This document shows positions 22,992-31,718 of a DNA stretch of 38,092 bases, in pieces (position 1 is the first letter of the stretch; each line of letters starts with the position of its first letter). Location of the stretch: positions 1 to 38,092 of the forward strand of contig JAEYUL010000093.1 of assembly GCA_023432565.1 (NCBI GenBank). Direction: 5' to 3'. Made by a program: the position numbers and the translations under genes. The stretch comes from Actinomycetes bacterium (lineage in GTDB: Bacteria > Actinomycetota > Actinomycetes > Actinomycetales > Cellulomonadaceae). The notes beneath the pieces were generated by a model. The model searched no databases. It was not told the origin of the DNA and saw nothing but the letters and a program-made list of their open reading frames with translations.

Positions 22992-24326
22992 TCAGTACGA
23001 CGACAGCAGCCGGTCCAGCACGCGCGTGCCGAACTTCAGCGCGTCGATCGACACACGCTCGTCGACGCCGTGGAACATGCCCGCGAAGTCGAGGTCCTCG
23101 GGGAGCCGCAGAGGTGCGAACCCGTAGCCCGTGATCCCCAGGCGCGACAGCGACTTGTTGTCCGTGCCCCCCGACAGCGTGTACGGCAGCACCGCCGCGC
23201 CGGGGTCCTCGGCGAGCAGCGCGTCCGTCATCGCGTCGACCAGCGAGCCGGTGATCGGGGCCTCGAGCGCGACGTCGTGGTGGATGTGCTCGAGCCGCAC
23301 GTGCGGGCCCGCGAGCCGCTCGAGGGTCTCGCGGAACTGCGCCTCGCGGCCCGGCAGGAACCGGCCGTCGACCGCGGCCTCGGCCCGTCCGGGCACCACG
23401 TTGGCCTTGTAGCCCGCCATCAGCTGCGTCGGGTTGGACGTGTGCCGCAGGGTCGCCCCGACGAACCGGCTCGCCGAGCCGAGGGCCGCCACCAGCGCGT
23501 CGATGCCCTGCTCGTCGTCCGGGTCGAACGGCAGGCCGGTGAGGTCGGCGACACCCTCCAGGAGGGCACGAACCGTCGGCGTCAGCTCGAGCGGCCACGC
23601 GTGCCGTCCGATGCGCGCGACGGCCTCGGCCAGGTGGGTCACGGCGTTGTCGGGGGTGACCTGGCTGCCGTGGCCCGCGCGGCCCTCGGCCACCAGCCGG
23701 AGCCACGACAGGCCCTTCTCGGCGGTCTGCACGAGGTACGCGCGGCGCCCACCGACCGTGACGGAGAACCCGCCGACCTCGCTGATCGCCTCGGTCGCAC
23801 CCTCGAAGATCTCCGGCCTGTGGTCGACGGCCCACCCCGCGCCGTACGCCCCGCCCGCCTCCTCGTCGGCGAACATCGCCAGCACGACGTCGCGCGCGGG
23901 CTTGCGGCCCTCACGCGCCATCTGGCGCACGACGGACAGGATCATCGCGTCCATGTCCTTCATGTCCACCGCGCCACGTCCCCACAGCAGGTCGCCCTCG
24001 ACGTGACCCGCGAACGGGTCCACCGTCCAGTCGGACGCCTGCGCCGGGACCACGTCGAGGTGCCCGTGCAGCACGAGGGCGGGCCGGGTGCGGTCGGCGC
24101 CCTCGATCCGCACGGCCAGGCTCGTGCGACCGGGCGCACTCTCGAACACCTCCGGCTCGAGCCCCACGTCGCTCAGCAGCCCCGCGGTGTACTCCGCCGC
24201 GGCCCGCTCCCCCGGCCCCGACCCGTCCCCGTAGTTCGAGGTGTCGAACCGGATGAGGTCGCGGCAGATGTCGACCACCTCGTCGGCGGCGGTCAGTGCG
24301 GGGTGCGGGCTCTCGTTCGTGGGCAC
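22992..24326 (-). CDS. M20/M25/M40 family metallopeptidase
   Basis: A 444-residue di-zinc peptidase or amidohydrolase. The metal and catalytic motifs are all present: HGHLDVVP (H89, D91), GRGAVDMKD (bridging D121), ADEEAGG (catalytic E155 and ligand E156) and a C-terminal FHGVDERV with the last histidine. The dimerisation domain lies at about residues 205-330, between the two halves of the catalytic domain. There is no signal peptide, so it is probably cytoplasmic and acts on small peptides or N-acyl amino acids. The GTG start has TACGGT six nt upstream. An M20 peptidase also lies near uppP and mshC in M. tuberculosis (Rv2141c, from memory). Confidence 0.92.
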   Translation of the reverse strand: MPTNESPHPALTAADEVVDICRDLIRFDTSNYGDGSGPGERAAAEYTAGLLSDVGLEPEVFESAPGRTSLAVRIEGADRTRPALVLHGHLDVVPAQASDWTVDPFAGHVEGDLLWGRGAVDMKDMDAMILSVVRQMAREGRKPARDVVLAMFADEEAGGAYGAGWAVDHRPEIFEGATEAISEVGGFSVTVGGRRAYLVQTAEKGLSWLRLVAEGRAGHGSQVTPDNAVTHLAEAVARIGRHAWPLELTPTVRALLEGVADLTGLPFDPDDEQGIDALVAALGSASRFVGATLRHTSNPTQLMAGYKANVVPGRAEAAVDGRFLPGREAQFRETLERLAGPHVRLEHIHHDVALEAPITGSLVDAMTDALLAEDPGAAVLPYTLSGGTDNKSLSRLGITGYGFAPLRLPEDLDFAGMFHGVDERVSIDALKFGTRVLDRLLSSY

Positions 24327-24332
24327 CCGCCC

Positions 24333-24338
24333 ACCGTA
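24333..24338 (-). promoter_or_regulatory. Leaderless -10 box of the M20 peptidase gene
   Basis: TACGGT on the minus strand, six nt before the GTG at 24326. Confidence 0.45.
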
Positions 24339-24370
24339 CCGGCGCGGTGGGCGGGTGACGGCCGCAGGCC

Positions 24371-26455
24371 TCAGACCTGAGCGGCCGCCGTCAGGCCGCG
24401 CCGGACCAGCAGCGGCTGGATCTGCGGGTCACGGCCGCGCAGGTCACGGAATGCCGCCATCGGGTCCACCGACCCGCCGCGTCCGAGCAGCCGCGCGCGG
24501 AACGCGTCGCCGTTCTCGCGGCGCAACCCGCCGTTCTCGCGGAACCACTCGACGGTGTCCGCGTCGAGCACCTCGGACCAGATGTAGGAGTAGTACCCCG
24601 CCGAGTAGCCGCCCGAGAAGACGTGGTTGAAGTACGTGCTGCGGTAGCGCGGCGGCACGGCGTCGAGCGCCACACCCGCGCGCTCGAGCGCCGCGGCCTC
24701 GAACGCCTCCACGTCGGCCGGGTCGGTGGGGACCTCGTCGGGCGACAGGCGGTACCAGGCCTGGTCGAGCAGGGCGGCGGCGAGGTACTCCGTGGTCCGG
24801 AAGCCCTCGCCGTCCTGGCGGCCCGCGAGCAGCGTCGCGACCCACTCCTGCGGCATCGGCTCCCCCGTCTCGTGGTGCACCGCGAACGCCTGCAGCACGC
24901 GGGGCTCCCACGCCCAGATCTCGTTGACCTGCGACGGGTACTCGACGAAGTCGCGCGGCACCTCGGTGCCCGACTGCGAGGGGTAGCGCACGGCCGAGAG
25001 CAGCCCGTGCAGCGCGTGGCCGAACTCGTGGAACATCGTCGTGACCTCGTCCCACGTGAGCAGCGTCGGCTGACCGTCCGGCGGCTTGGGGATGTTGAGG
25101 TTGTTCACGACGACGGGCTGCTCGCGCAGCAGGGTCGACTGGTCCACGAGGTTGTTCATCCACGCGCCCCCACGCTTGGACTCGCGTGTCCAGTAGTCCG
25201 CGAGGAACAGCCCGAGTCCCGACCCGTCCGCGTCGAAGACCTCGAACACGCGCACGTCCGGGTGGTAGCCCACCAGGTCGGTCCGTTCGGCGAACGTCAG
25301 CCCGTACAGCTCACCGGCCGCACGGAACACGCCCTCGTGCAGCACCCGGTCCAGCTCGAGGTAGGGGCGCAGCGCGGTCTCGTCGAGCGACCTGGCCCGG
25401 GCCCTGACCCGCTCGGCGTAGTGCGCCCAGTCCCACGGCTCGAGGCGCGCCCCGGGCTCGTCCTGCTGGAGGGCCTCGGTGAGCGCCTGCGCCTCGGCAC
25501 GCGCGTTCGCCACCGCCGCGGGAGCCAGCCGCGCGAGCAGGTCCGCGACCGCCTCCGCCGACTTCGCCGTGGCGTCCTCGGCGACGTAGGCGGCGTGGTG
25601 CGGGTAGCCCAGAAGCCGGGCGCGCTCGGCGCGCAGCCGCACGATCTGCAGCAGCGTCGCGCGCGTGTCGTGCTCGCCGCCCGGGCCACGGGAGACCGAG
25701 GCGCGGTGCAGGCGCTCACGCAGCCCGCGGTCACGCAGCGTGACGAGCTGCGGCTGGCTCGTGGGCAGCTGCAGGTCGAGCAGCCACGCGCCCTCGTGCC
25801 CCCGCTCCGCCGCCGCACGAGCGGCGGCGTCGCGCGCGTCCTGTGACAGGCCGTCGAGCTCCGACTCGTCGGTGACGAGCACCGCGGCGTCGTTCGTCGC
25901 CGCCAGAACCTCACGGCCGAACACCGTGGTGAGGGTCGTGATCTGCGCGTTCAGCTCACGCAGGCGGGCCTGCGCCCCCTCGTCGAGCCGAACGCCCGCA
26001 CGGACGAAGGCGCTCCGGGTCCGCTCGAGCAGCCACGCGGTGTCCGGCTCGAGGGTGAGCCTGCCCTCGGCCACCTGCGCGTCGAGGGCCTCGAGGCGTG
26101 CGAACAGCCGCGCATCGAGGTGGATGGCGTCCAGATGAGCGGCGAGCTGCGGCGCGAGTGTCTCCTCGAGCGCGTCGATCTCGGGTGTCGAGTCGGCGCT
26201 GGACTGGTTGAAGAACGCGACGAGCACGCGGTGCAGCATGCGCCCCGCGCGCTCGAGCGCCACGAGCGTGTTCTCGGGCGTCGGCTCGCTGGGATCGGCC
26301 GCGATCGCCTCGACCTGCGCGCGGTGCTCGGCCATGGCGTGCTCGATCGCGGGTGCGTAGTGCTCGGTGCGGATCCGGCGGTAGTCGGGCAGCCCGTAGG
26401 GCAGCCTCGACGGCGCGGCGAACGGGTTCTCGGGGTCGAGCGGCGCAGGGGTCAT
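24371..26455 (-). CDS. M3 family metallopeptidase (peptidyl-dipeptidase Dcp-like)
   Basis: A cytoplasmic zinc peptidase of 694 aa that degrades short peptides. The active site TMFHEFGHALHGLLS carries the HExxH motif, and the conserved glutamate region DFVEYPSQVNEIWAWEP follows about 30 residues later. The N-terminus NPFAAPSRLPYGLPDYRRI is characteristic of Dcp rather than oligopeptidase F. No signal peptide is visible. I chose the ATG at 26453-26455: a GATGAT hexamer sits six nt upstream, whereas the ATG six codons earlier has nothing upstream of it. The gene follows the ACT-domain gene by 66 nt but probably has its own promoter. Confidence 0.92.
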   Translation of the reverse strand: MTPAPLDPENPFAAPSRLPYGLPDYRRIRTEHYAPAIEHAMAEHRAQVEAIAADPSEPTPENTLVALERAGRMLHRVLVAFFNQSSADSTPEIDALEETLAPQLAAHLDAIHLDARLFARLEALDAQVAEGRLTLEPDTAWLLERTRSAFVRAGVRLDEGAQARLRELNAQITTLTTVFGREVLAATNDAAVLVTDESELDGLSQDARDAAARAAAERGHEGAWLLDLQLPTSQPQLVTLRDRGLRERLHRASVSRGPGGEHDTRATLLQIVRLRAERARLLGYPHHAAYVAEDATAKSAEAVADLLARLAPAAVANARAEAQALTEALQQDEPGARLEPWDWAHYAERVRARARSLDETALRPYLELDRVLHEGVFRAAGELYGLTFAERTDLVGYHPDVRVFEVFDADGSGLGLFLADYWTRESKRGGAWMNNLVDQSTLLREQPVVVNNLNIPKPPDGQPTLLTWDEVTTMFHEFGHALHGLLSAVRYPSQSGTEVPRDFVEYPSQVNEIWAWEPRVLQAFAVHHETGEPMPQEWVATLLAGRQDGEGFRTTEYLAAALLDQAWYRLSPDEVPTDPADVEAFEAAALERAGVALDAVPPRYRSTYFNHVFSGGYSAGYYSYIWSEVLDADTVEWFRENGGLRRENGDAFRARLLGRGGSVDPMAAFRDLRGRDPQIQPLLVRRGLTAAAQV

Positions 26456-26461
26456 GCGGGA

Positions 26462-26467
26462 ATCATC
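26462..26467 (-). promoter_or_regulatory. Possible leaderless -10 box of the M3 peptidase gene
   Basis: GATGAT on the minus strand, six nt before the ATG at 26455. A poor match to TANNNT but at the same spacing as neighbours. Confidence 0.3.
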
Positions 26468-26521
26468 GCCCATGGCGCGCCCCGCATCCGGTCGAGCAGC
26501 ACGAGCCGGCCAGACGGGTGG

Positions 26522-26995
26522 TCAGGCGGTCGGGCCGGGAGGCTCGATGACGATCGCGGTCGAGCGGGCGCCCGCCGCGCGCGCGGCGTCGACGACGTGC
26601 TCGACGTCGATCAGCGGTCCCTCGACCAGCACGGGCTGGCCCAGCGCCGACTCCCCCGACCAGCTCACCGCCGCGTGCGGCGGGGGCCGGAACGCGACCT
26701 CGCTGGGCAGGTGCATCACGGCTGCGGCACGCACCCCGAGGTCCTCGGCCCGACGCAGCACCACGCCGGAGACGGCGTCGAGCCGCTCCACGGCCCGCAC
26801 GAGCTCGCGCTGGCGGCGTTCCGTCGTGCGGAAGGTCACCGTGACCAGGCCGTCCTGCGGTCGCGCGTCGCCTGTGGCGAGCGCGTCGAAGCTGATCCCC
26901 CGCGTGGCGAACACGGCGGTCACCGCGGCGACCGTGCCCGGCCGGTTGGCACCGCGGACGAACACGACCCACCGGTCGTCCTGCTGGTCGTTCAT
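26522..26995 (-). CDS. ACT-domain protein
   Basis: A 157-residue protein with an ACT domain at about residues 8-80 (RWVVFVRGANRPGTVAAVTAVFATRGISFDALATG), resembling the N-terminal part of the acetolactate synthase small subunit. ACT domains bind amino acids and regulate enzymes. A second, less clear domain fills residues 85-157. The ATG overlaps the stop of the dehydrogenase gene as ATGA and has GGGAGG upstream, so the two are translationally coupled. No acetolactate synthase catalytic gene is nearby. A regulatory partnership with the dehydrogenase is plausible but unproven. Confidence 0.8.
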   Translation of the reverse strand: MNDQQDDRWVVFVRGANRPGTVAAVTAVFATRGISFDALATGDARPQDGLVTVTFRTTERRQRELVRAVERLDAVSGVVLRRAEDLGVRAAAVMHLPSEVAFRPPPHAAVSWSGESALGQPVLVEGPLIDVEHVVDAARAAGARSTAIVIEPPGPTA

Positions 26996-28107
26996 CTGGT
27001 CCCTCCCTGCGCGAAGGCCTCTGGTCCGCCGGCGGCGTGCTGGTGCGTCCACGGCTCGACGTCGGCGGCGATCCGCGCGGCGACGGCGGCAAGTCGCCGC
27101 TCCTCGTCGTCCGCGAGCGCGGGCAGCAGCACCTGGGTCCAGCCGTCGGGACCGAGCACGACCGGCAGCCCGAGCACACCGCGGACCTGTGTGCCCACGA
27201 GGCGCACCTCGCCGTCGAGCTGCACCTGCCCGGCGACGACCGTGTCACGACCGTCGAGCACCGTGTCGATCAGGTCGATCGTGGCGCTGGCCGTCCCGGC
27301 GGCGGTCTTGGCGCCGCTCTGCTGCGTGAGCCACGGGCGCGCCGCCAGCCGGATGTCCGGCGGGAGCGCGTCGACGAGCCGGAAGGCCCCCGCGAGGTCG
27401 TCGGCGCCCGCGTCCACCAGCGAGCGCTTGGCGTCCGCGATCTCGTCGTCGTAGGAGTCCAGCGTCCGCTCGCCCCGCACGCGGGCGACCTCCGCGCGCC
27501 GCTCGTCGGCGTTCAGGCCCGCGATCCTCACCGTCGACCACAACGGGACGAGGTCGTCGCCGTGCTGACCCACGGCGAACCCGCCGACGCGGTGGCGCCG
27601 GACCCCGATCGAGGCGGCCACCTCGCGGCGGAACCGCAAGGTGTCCAGCCACGCGCCCATACCGATCACCCGGTGCCGGCCCAACGCCTCGGCGAAGATC
27701 GCGACGCCCAGCTCGACGGGGTTCGACACCACGACGACGACCTCGCGACCGGAGCCGTGCCGCGCGAGCGCGTCAGCGTAGGTGGCGAAGACGCCCGCGT
27801 TGACGTGGGCGAGCGCCCGCCGGTCGACCGGGACCCCGGGCTGCGTCCCAGCGGTCTGCCCGGCGGCGACCACGACGACATCGGCGACCACGTCTGCGGG
27901 GTCCAGCGTGACGTCGAGCATCGGTGCGTGCTCGTCGTACGCGTCCACGAGGTCCGCCGCGAGCCCGTAGGTCGCGCGCGACGACGGTCCTTCGCGACGC
28001 CCGACGAGCTGCAGGCGCGACGTGGCGGGCAGCACGCGCCGCTCGACGAGCTGCGTGCACACCTGCCGACCGACGTCACCCGTCGCGCCCAGCACCGCCA
28101 CGTCCAT
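26992..28107 (-). CDS. Lactate/malate dehydrogenase-family protein
   Basis: A 371-residue NAD-dependent 2-hydroxyacid dehydrogenase fold. The Rossmann motif is MDVAVLGATGDVG. The nucleotide-side motif is VVSNPVELG, the catalytic Asp/Arg motif GAWLDTLRFRREVA, and the catalytic histidine lies in GQHGDDLVPLWS. The loop that decides lactate versus malate (AAGQTAGTQPGVPVDRRAL) is atypical, lacking the usual Arg or Gln pattern, so the substrate cannot be assigned. The chain is 40-50 residues longer than usual, with a short tail past the normal C-terminal helix. The ATG has TACGCT six nt upstream. It forms a coupled pair with the ACT-domain gene. Confidence 0.83.
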   Translation of the reverse strand: MDVAVLGATGDVGRQVCTQLVERRVLPATSRLQLVGRREGPSSRATYGLAADLVDAYDEHAPMLDVTLDPADVVADVVVVAAGQTAGTQPGVPVDRRALAHVNAGVFATYADALARHGSGREVVVVVSNPVELGVAIFAEALGRHRVIGMGAWLDTLRFRREVAASIGVRRHRVGGFAVGQHGDDLVPLWSTVRIAGLNADERRAEVARVRGERTLDSYDDEIADAKRSLVDAGADDLAGAFRLVDALPPDIRLAARPWLTQQSGAKTAAGTASATIDLIDTVLDGRDTVVAGQVQLDGEVRLVGTQVRGVLGLPVVLGPDGWTQVLLPALADDEERRLAAVAARIAADVEPWTHQHAAGGPEAFAQGGTR

Positions 28108-28113
28108 GCGGCG

Positions 28114-28119
28114 AGCGTA
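28114..28119 (-). promoter_or_regulatory. Leaderless -10 box of the dehydrogenase gene
   Basis: TACGCT on the minus strand, six nt before the ATG at 28107, inside the 67-bp gap after ald. Confidence 0.45.
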
Positions 28120-28174
28120 GGCGGCGCAGGTTGCGAGCGCGTGACATGCGGCGCGGAACCCCCGCCGGGCGCCC

Positions 28175-29296
28175 TCAGGCGCTCGCGAGCACCTCGGCGA
28201 CGGAGACGGACGGGTACCCGTGCGCCGCGGCCACCGCCGCGTTGACGAGCCGCCCCGCGTGCACGCTCAGGCCGCTCGCGAGGGCCGGGTCGTCGGCCAC
28301 GGCGGCCCGCCAGCCGCGTGAGGCGAGCGCGTGGACGTACGGCAGCGTGACGTTGGTCAGCGCTCGCGTGGAGGTGATGGGGACGGCACCGGGCATGTTC
28401 GCGACGCAGTAGAAGACGCACCCCTCGACGAGATAGGTCGGGTCGTCGTGCGTGGTGGGGTGCGTGGACTCGAAGCACCCGCCCTGGTCGACGGCGACGT
28501 CGACGAGCACCGAGCCCGGACGCATGCGCGCGACGAGCTCGTCGGAGACCAGGCGCGGGGCCCGCGCGCCCGGGACGAGGACCGCGCCGATCACGAGGTC
28601 GGCCTCGGCCACCTCACGCTCGAGCGCCCACGCGTTCGACGCGAGCGTGCGGATGCGCCCGTTGCTCGCGTCGTCGATCTCCCGCAGCCGCGCCATCGAC
28701 AGGTCGAGCACGGTGACGTCCGCGCGCATGCCCATCGCGATCCGCGCGGCGTGCCAGCCGACGGTCCCGCCGCCGAGCACGACGACACGCGCCGGGTCCA
28801 CGCCCGGGACGCCGCCGAGCAGGATCCCGGCGCCGCCCGCGTTGCGCATCAGGTGGTAGGCGCCCACCTGGGTGGCGAGCCGCCCGGCGACCTCGCTCAT
28901 GGGCGCGAGCAGCGGCAACGACCCGTCCGGCAGCTGCACGGTCTCGTACGCGATCGCCGTCGTCCCGGCGGCGAGCAGCGCGTCGGTCGCGCGACGGTCG
29001 GCCGCCAGGTGCAGGTAGGTGAACAGCACCAGGTCGTCGCGCAGGAACGCGTACTCGCCGGGGGTCGGCTCCTTGACCTTGCACACGAGGTCGGCCTCGC
29101 CCCAGGCGGTGGCCGCGTCGGGCACGACGTCGGCGCCCGCGGCACGGTACTCGTCGTCACCGATCGCCGAGCCCGCCCCGGCGCCGGTCTCGACGAGGAC
29201 CCGGTGACCGTCGGCCACCAGCTGGTGCACCCCCGCAGGGGTCAGCGCCACGCGGTACTCACGGTTCTTGGTCTCCTGCGGGACTGCGACGATCAT
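28175..29296 (-). CDS. ald: Alanine dehydrogenase
   Basis: This enzyme interconverts L-alanine and pyruvate plus ammonia with NAD, and may help redox balance and use alanine as nitrogen source. It has 373 aa, the family norm. The N-terminus MIVAVPQETKNREYRVALTP includes R15. K75 in KVKEP and H96 in YLHLA are the pyruvate-binding and catalytic residues known from the M. tuberculosis enzyme. The NAD-binding motif VVVLGGGTVGWHAARIA and the segment DVAVDQGGCFESTHPTTH are both typical. The ATG has GGGAG six nt upstream. It is divergent from the fructosamine-kinase family gene; the 116 bp between them shows no clear operator. Confidence 0.96.
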   Translation of the reverse strand: MIVAVPQETKNREYRVALTPAGVHQLVADGHRVLVETGAGAGSAIGDDEYRAAGADVVPDAATAWGEADLVCKVKEPTPGEYAFLRDDLVLFTYLHLAADRRATDALLAAGTTAIAYETVQLPDGSLPLLAPMSEVAGRLATQVGAYHLMRNAGGAGILLGGVPGVDPARVVVLGGGTVGWHAARIAMGMRADVTVLDLSMARLREIDDASNGRIRTLASNAWALEREVAEADLVIGAVLVPGARAPRLVSDELVARMRPGSVLVDVAVDQGGCFESTHPTTHDDPTYLVEGCVFYCVANMPGAVPITSTRALTNVTLPYVHALASRGWRAAVADDPALASGLSVHAGRLVNAAVAAAHGYPSVSVAEVLASA

Positions 29297-29412
29297 CTCG
29301 GCTCCCTGGTGGCGTGGGCGAGGTCTGCCCGGGGTGTGCGGGGCGCGCCGGGTCGCGGCGCCGCCACTCTCAGCATCGTGCTCGTGGCGAGGTCGCGCGA
29401 GAGGATCAGGGC

Positions 29413-30168
29413 ATGTTCCGCAAGAGCCGCGCCGACGCTCCCGCCGGGTTCTTCGCGTGCGAGGCCGCGGGCCTGCAGTGGCTGCGCGAGGCCGCGGGCG
29501 CACCTGTGGTGCACGTGATCGACGTCGGCCAGGACCACCTCGACCTCGAGCGGCTCGTCGCGGTCCCGCCCACGCGCGAGGCAGCCGCGGCGTTCGGCCG
29601 TGCGCTGGCGCGCACGCACGCGGCGGGCGCGCCGGCGTTCGGCGCACCGCCGCCGCTCTGGGACGGCGACGGGTGGTTCGGGCCCGTGGACGCGCCGCTG
29701 CCCATGGCCGCGGGGACGCACGAGAGCTGGGGCGAGTTCCTCGCCGAACGCCGTCTGCGTCCACTGGCAGGGCTCCTCGCCCGGACCGCACCCACGCGCG
29801 TGCTCGACGACCTCGCGCGCGTCGCGGACCGCGCCGCCGACGGCACGTGGGACGACGACGAGCCGCCGGCCCGCCTGCACGGCGACCTGTGGGCCGGCAA
29901 CGTCGTGTGGACGGCGTCGGGCGCGACGCTCATCGACCCCGCTGCGCACGGCGGCCACCGCGAGACCGACCTGGCGATGCTCGCCCTGTTCGGGCTGCCC
30001 CACCTCGAGGACGTCCTGGCGGCGTACGACGACGAGCGGCCCCTGCGCGCGGGGTGGCGGCGCAGGGTCGCGTTGCACCAGCTCTACCCGGTGGGCGTGC
30101 ACGCGGTGCTGTTCGGAGGTCACTACGTGGCGCAGCTGGACCGGCTGCTGTCGTCGCTGCTCCCCTGA
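29413..30168 (+). CDS. Fructosamine kinase family protein
   Basis: A 251-residue member of the fructosamine/ketosamine-3-kinase family, which phosphorylates sugars attached to protein amino groups and so starts their removal. The catalytic motif RLHGDLWAGNVVW (D158) and the metal-binding IDPAAHGGHRETDLAML (D175) match the aminoglycoside phosphotransferase-like fold. The N-terminal ATP-binding lobe is shorter than in human FN3K, as in other actinobacterial members. The ATG at 29413 was chosen over in-frame starts upstream; GAGGAT lies six nt before it, possibly a -10 box. It converges on the AI-2E family gene with 16 bp between stops. Confidence 0.88.
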   Translation: MFRKSRADAPAGFFACEAAGLQWLREAAGAPVVHVIDVGQDHLDLERLVAVPPTREAAAAFGRALARTHAAGAPAFGAPPPLWDGDGWFGPVDAPLPMAAGTHESWGEFLAERRLRPLAGLLARTAPTRVLDDLARVADRAADGTWDDDEPPARLHGDLWAGNVVWTASGATLIDPAAHGGHRETDLAMLALFGLPHLEDVLAAYDDERPLRAGWRRRVALHQLYPVGVHAVLFGGHYVAQLDRLLSSLLP

Positions 30169-30184
30169 GACGCTCGCGCGCCGG

Positions 30185-31405
30185 TCAGTGCGCGCGGCCC
30201 TCGTGGGCGACCGCGCCCTCGGCGGGAGCGTCCGGCGGCATCATCCCGTCGTCCTCGTCGCCCTCCGGCATCGGCGGGTCGAGGGTGCGCAACCGCGAGA
30301 AGACCGCCCACGCGACCGCGACGAGCGGGACGCTGACGACCGCGCCGAGGATGCCGGCGGTCAGCGTGCCGCCCGCGACGGCGATCGCGACCACGACCGG
30401 ATGGATCGAGACCTGCTTGCCCATGACCAGCGGCTGCAGCACGTGCCCCTCGAACTGACCGATGAGCGCGATGCCGATCCCGACGAACACCGCGGACCAC
30501 AGGCCGTTGGCCGCGAGCGCGACGATCATCGCGATCACCATGGCCGCGGGCGCCCCGATCAGCGGGATGAACGCACCGATGAACACGAGGACCGCGAGCG
30601 GCGCAGCCAGCGGCACGCCGAGGATCAGCAGCAGGACGAACGCGAGCATCCCGTCCGTCACCGCGATGATCACGATGCCCCGCGTGTAGCCGGAGAACGT
30701 GTACCAGCCGGCGCCACCGGCCTGGATCCAGCCCTCCCGGAAGCGCTCGGGGAGCTGGTTGAGGAACCAGACCCACATCTCGCGTCCGCGGGCGAGGAAG
30801 AACACCGTGCAGAAGATCGCCAGCGCCAGCGCGGTGAACACCTCCACGACCGAGCCCGCGCTCGCGGCCGCCTGACCCGCCAGGTCGCCCGCGTGGTCCT
30901 GGACCCACTGCTGCGCGTCGTTGATCCAGCCGACGATCTGCTCGTTGGTGATCCGGAACGGCAGCGTGCCGCTCTCCAGGAAGTCGGTGATCTGCTTCAG
31001 CCCGTCGCTGAACCGCTCGGACAGGTCGCGCCACTCGTTCGCGACCGAGTAGCCGACGTACGTGAGCAGCCCCGCGAAGAACAGCACACCCGCGAGGATC
31101 GCCAGGGCGGTGGCCACGAACCGCGGCAGGAAGCGCGCGAGCAGCTCGACCAGCGGACGCAGCACCGCCGTGAAGACCAGCGCCAGGAAGACCGCGACGA
31201 ACAGCAGCTTGACCTGGGACGTGGCGTAGAAGACCAACCCGACGGCGATCACCACGACGATCAGGCGCCACGCCGAGCCCGCGAGCATGCGCAGCCAGCG
31301 CGGGGCGTCGTGGTCGACGGGGGGCGACGTTCGCCGGGGCCCGGCGACCCGCCGGGCCGGCCGCGCGCCGTGCTGCGCTCCGGCACGCTGGCCGGGCTCC
31401 GCCAT
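30185..31405 (-). CDS. AI-2E family transporter
   Basis: A 406-residue membrane protein of the AI-2E/YdiK/PerM-like family. Paired N-terminal helices are seen (LIVVVIAVGLVFYATS, LLFVAVFLALVF), then a soluble middle segment at about 115-225. A C-terminal helix cluster includes IALIGQFEGHVLQPLVMGKQVSIHP, a segment typical of the family. Some members export autoinducer-2, others act in Na+/H+ exchange; this sequence alone does not decide, and the family name should not be read as proof of quorum sensing. The N-terminal tail is basic and Pro-rich. The ATG at 31403-31405 has GAGAGGGGG upstream. Confidence 0.88.
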   Translation of the reverse strand: MAEPGQRAGAQHGARPARRVAGPRRTSPPVDHDAPRWLRMLAGSAWRLIVVVIAVGLVFYATSQVKLLFVAVFLALVFTAVLRPLVELLARFLPRFVATALAILAGVLFFAGLLTYVGYSVANEWRDLSERFSDGLKQITDFLESGTLPFRITNEQIVGWINDAQQWVQDHAGDLAGQAAASAGSVVEVFTALALAIFCTVFFLARGREMWVWFLNQLPERFREGWIQAGGAGWYTFSGYTRGIVIIAVTDGMLAFVLLLILGVPLAAPLAVLVFIGAFIPLIGAPAAMVIAMIVALAANGLWSAVFVGIGIALIGQFEGHVLQPLVMGKQVSIHPVVVAIAVAGGTLTAGILGAVVSVPLVAVAWAVFSRLRTLDPPMPEGDEDDGMMPPDAPAEGAVAHEGRAH

Positions 31406-31519
31406 GTGCGCCCCCTCTCCCCGTCGTGCCGGCGGCACGGTCCTCGGGGCCGTCGGTGTCCCGTCTCGTCCCCGAGTCTGCCCCCGGGGGCCGATGCATG
31501 CCCGGCCGACGCACCGTGC

Positions 31520-31525
31520 TATCTT
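31520..31525 (+). promoter_or_regulatory. Candidate -10 box for the tRNA-Leu gene
   Basis: TATCTT about 46 nt upstream of the tRNA, in an otherwise GC-rich gap. No convincing -35 box at the right distance. Confidence 0.35.
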
Positions 31526-31571
31526 TTCTGCCGCACCACGGGGCGCCTCCGGGCATCTCGAGGGTTCACCT

Positions 31572-31654
31572 GTCCGGGTGGCGGAATGGCAGACGCGCTA
31601 GCTTGAGGTGCTAGTGCCCGCAAGGGCGTGGGGGTTCAAGTCCCCCTCCGGACA
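31572..31654 (+). tRNA. tRNA-Leu (anticodon GAG)
   Basis: The 83-nt gene folds as a type II tRNA. The acceptor stem is GTCCGGG with TCCGGAC (last pair G:U). The anticodon stem CTAGC/GCTAG encloses TTGAGGT, giving GAG for the codons CUC and CUU. A long variable arm (TGCCCGCAAGGGCG) and the T arm GGGGGTTCAAGTCCCCC follow. The discriminator is A73, as required for leucine. The 3' CCA is not encoded. CUC is a major leucine codon in GC-rich genomes, so this is probably an important isoacceptor. Confidence 0.97.
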
Positions 31655-31662
31655 CTCGTTGA

Positions 31663-31718
31663 GACAGCGAACACGAACGGCTCCGGGCTTCGGCTCGGAG
31701 CCGTTCGTGTTCGCTGTC
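31663..31718. terminator. Very long hairpin after tRNA-Leu
   Basis: A perfect 23-bp inverted repeat (31663-31685 and 31696-31718), extended by three more pairs to a UUCG tetraloop, makes a 26-bp stem. The downstream tail (GTTGTTGTTCG) is relatively T-rich for this genome. It begins eight nt after the tRNA and could end both the tRNA transcript and the GH43 operon. It is much longer than a usual terminator. Confidence 0.7.
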
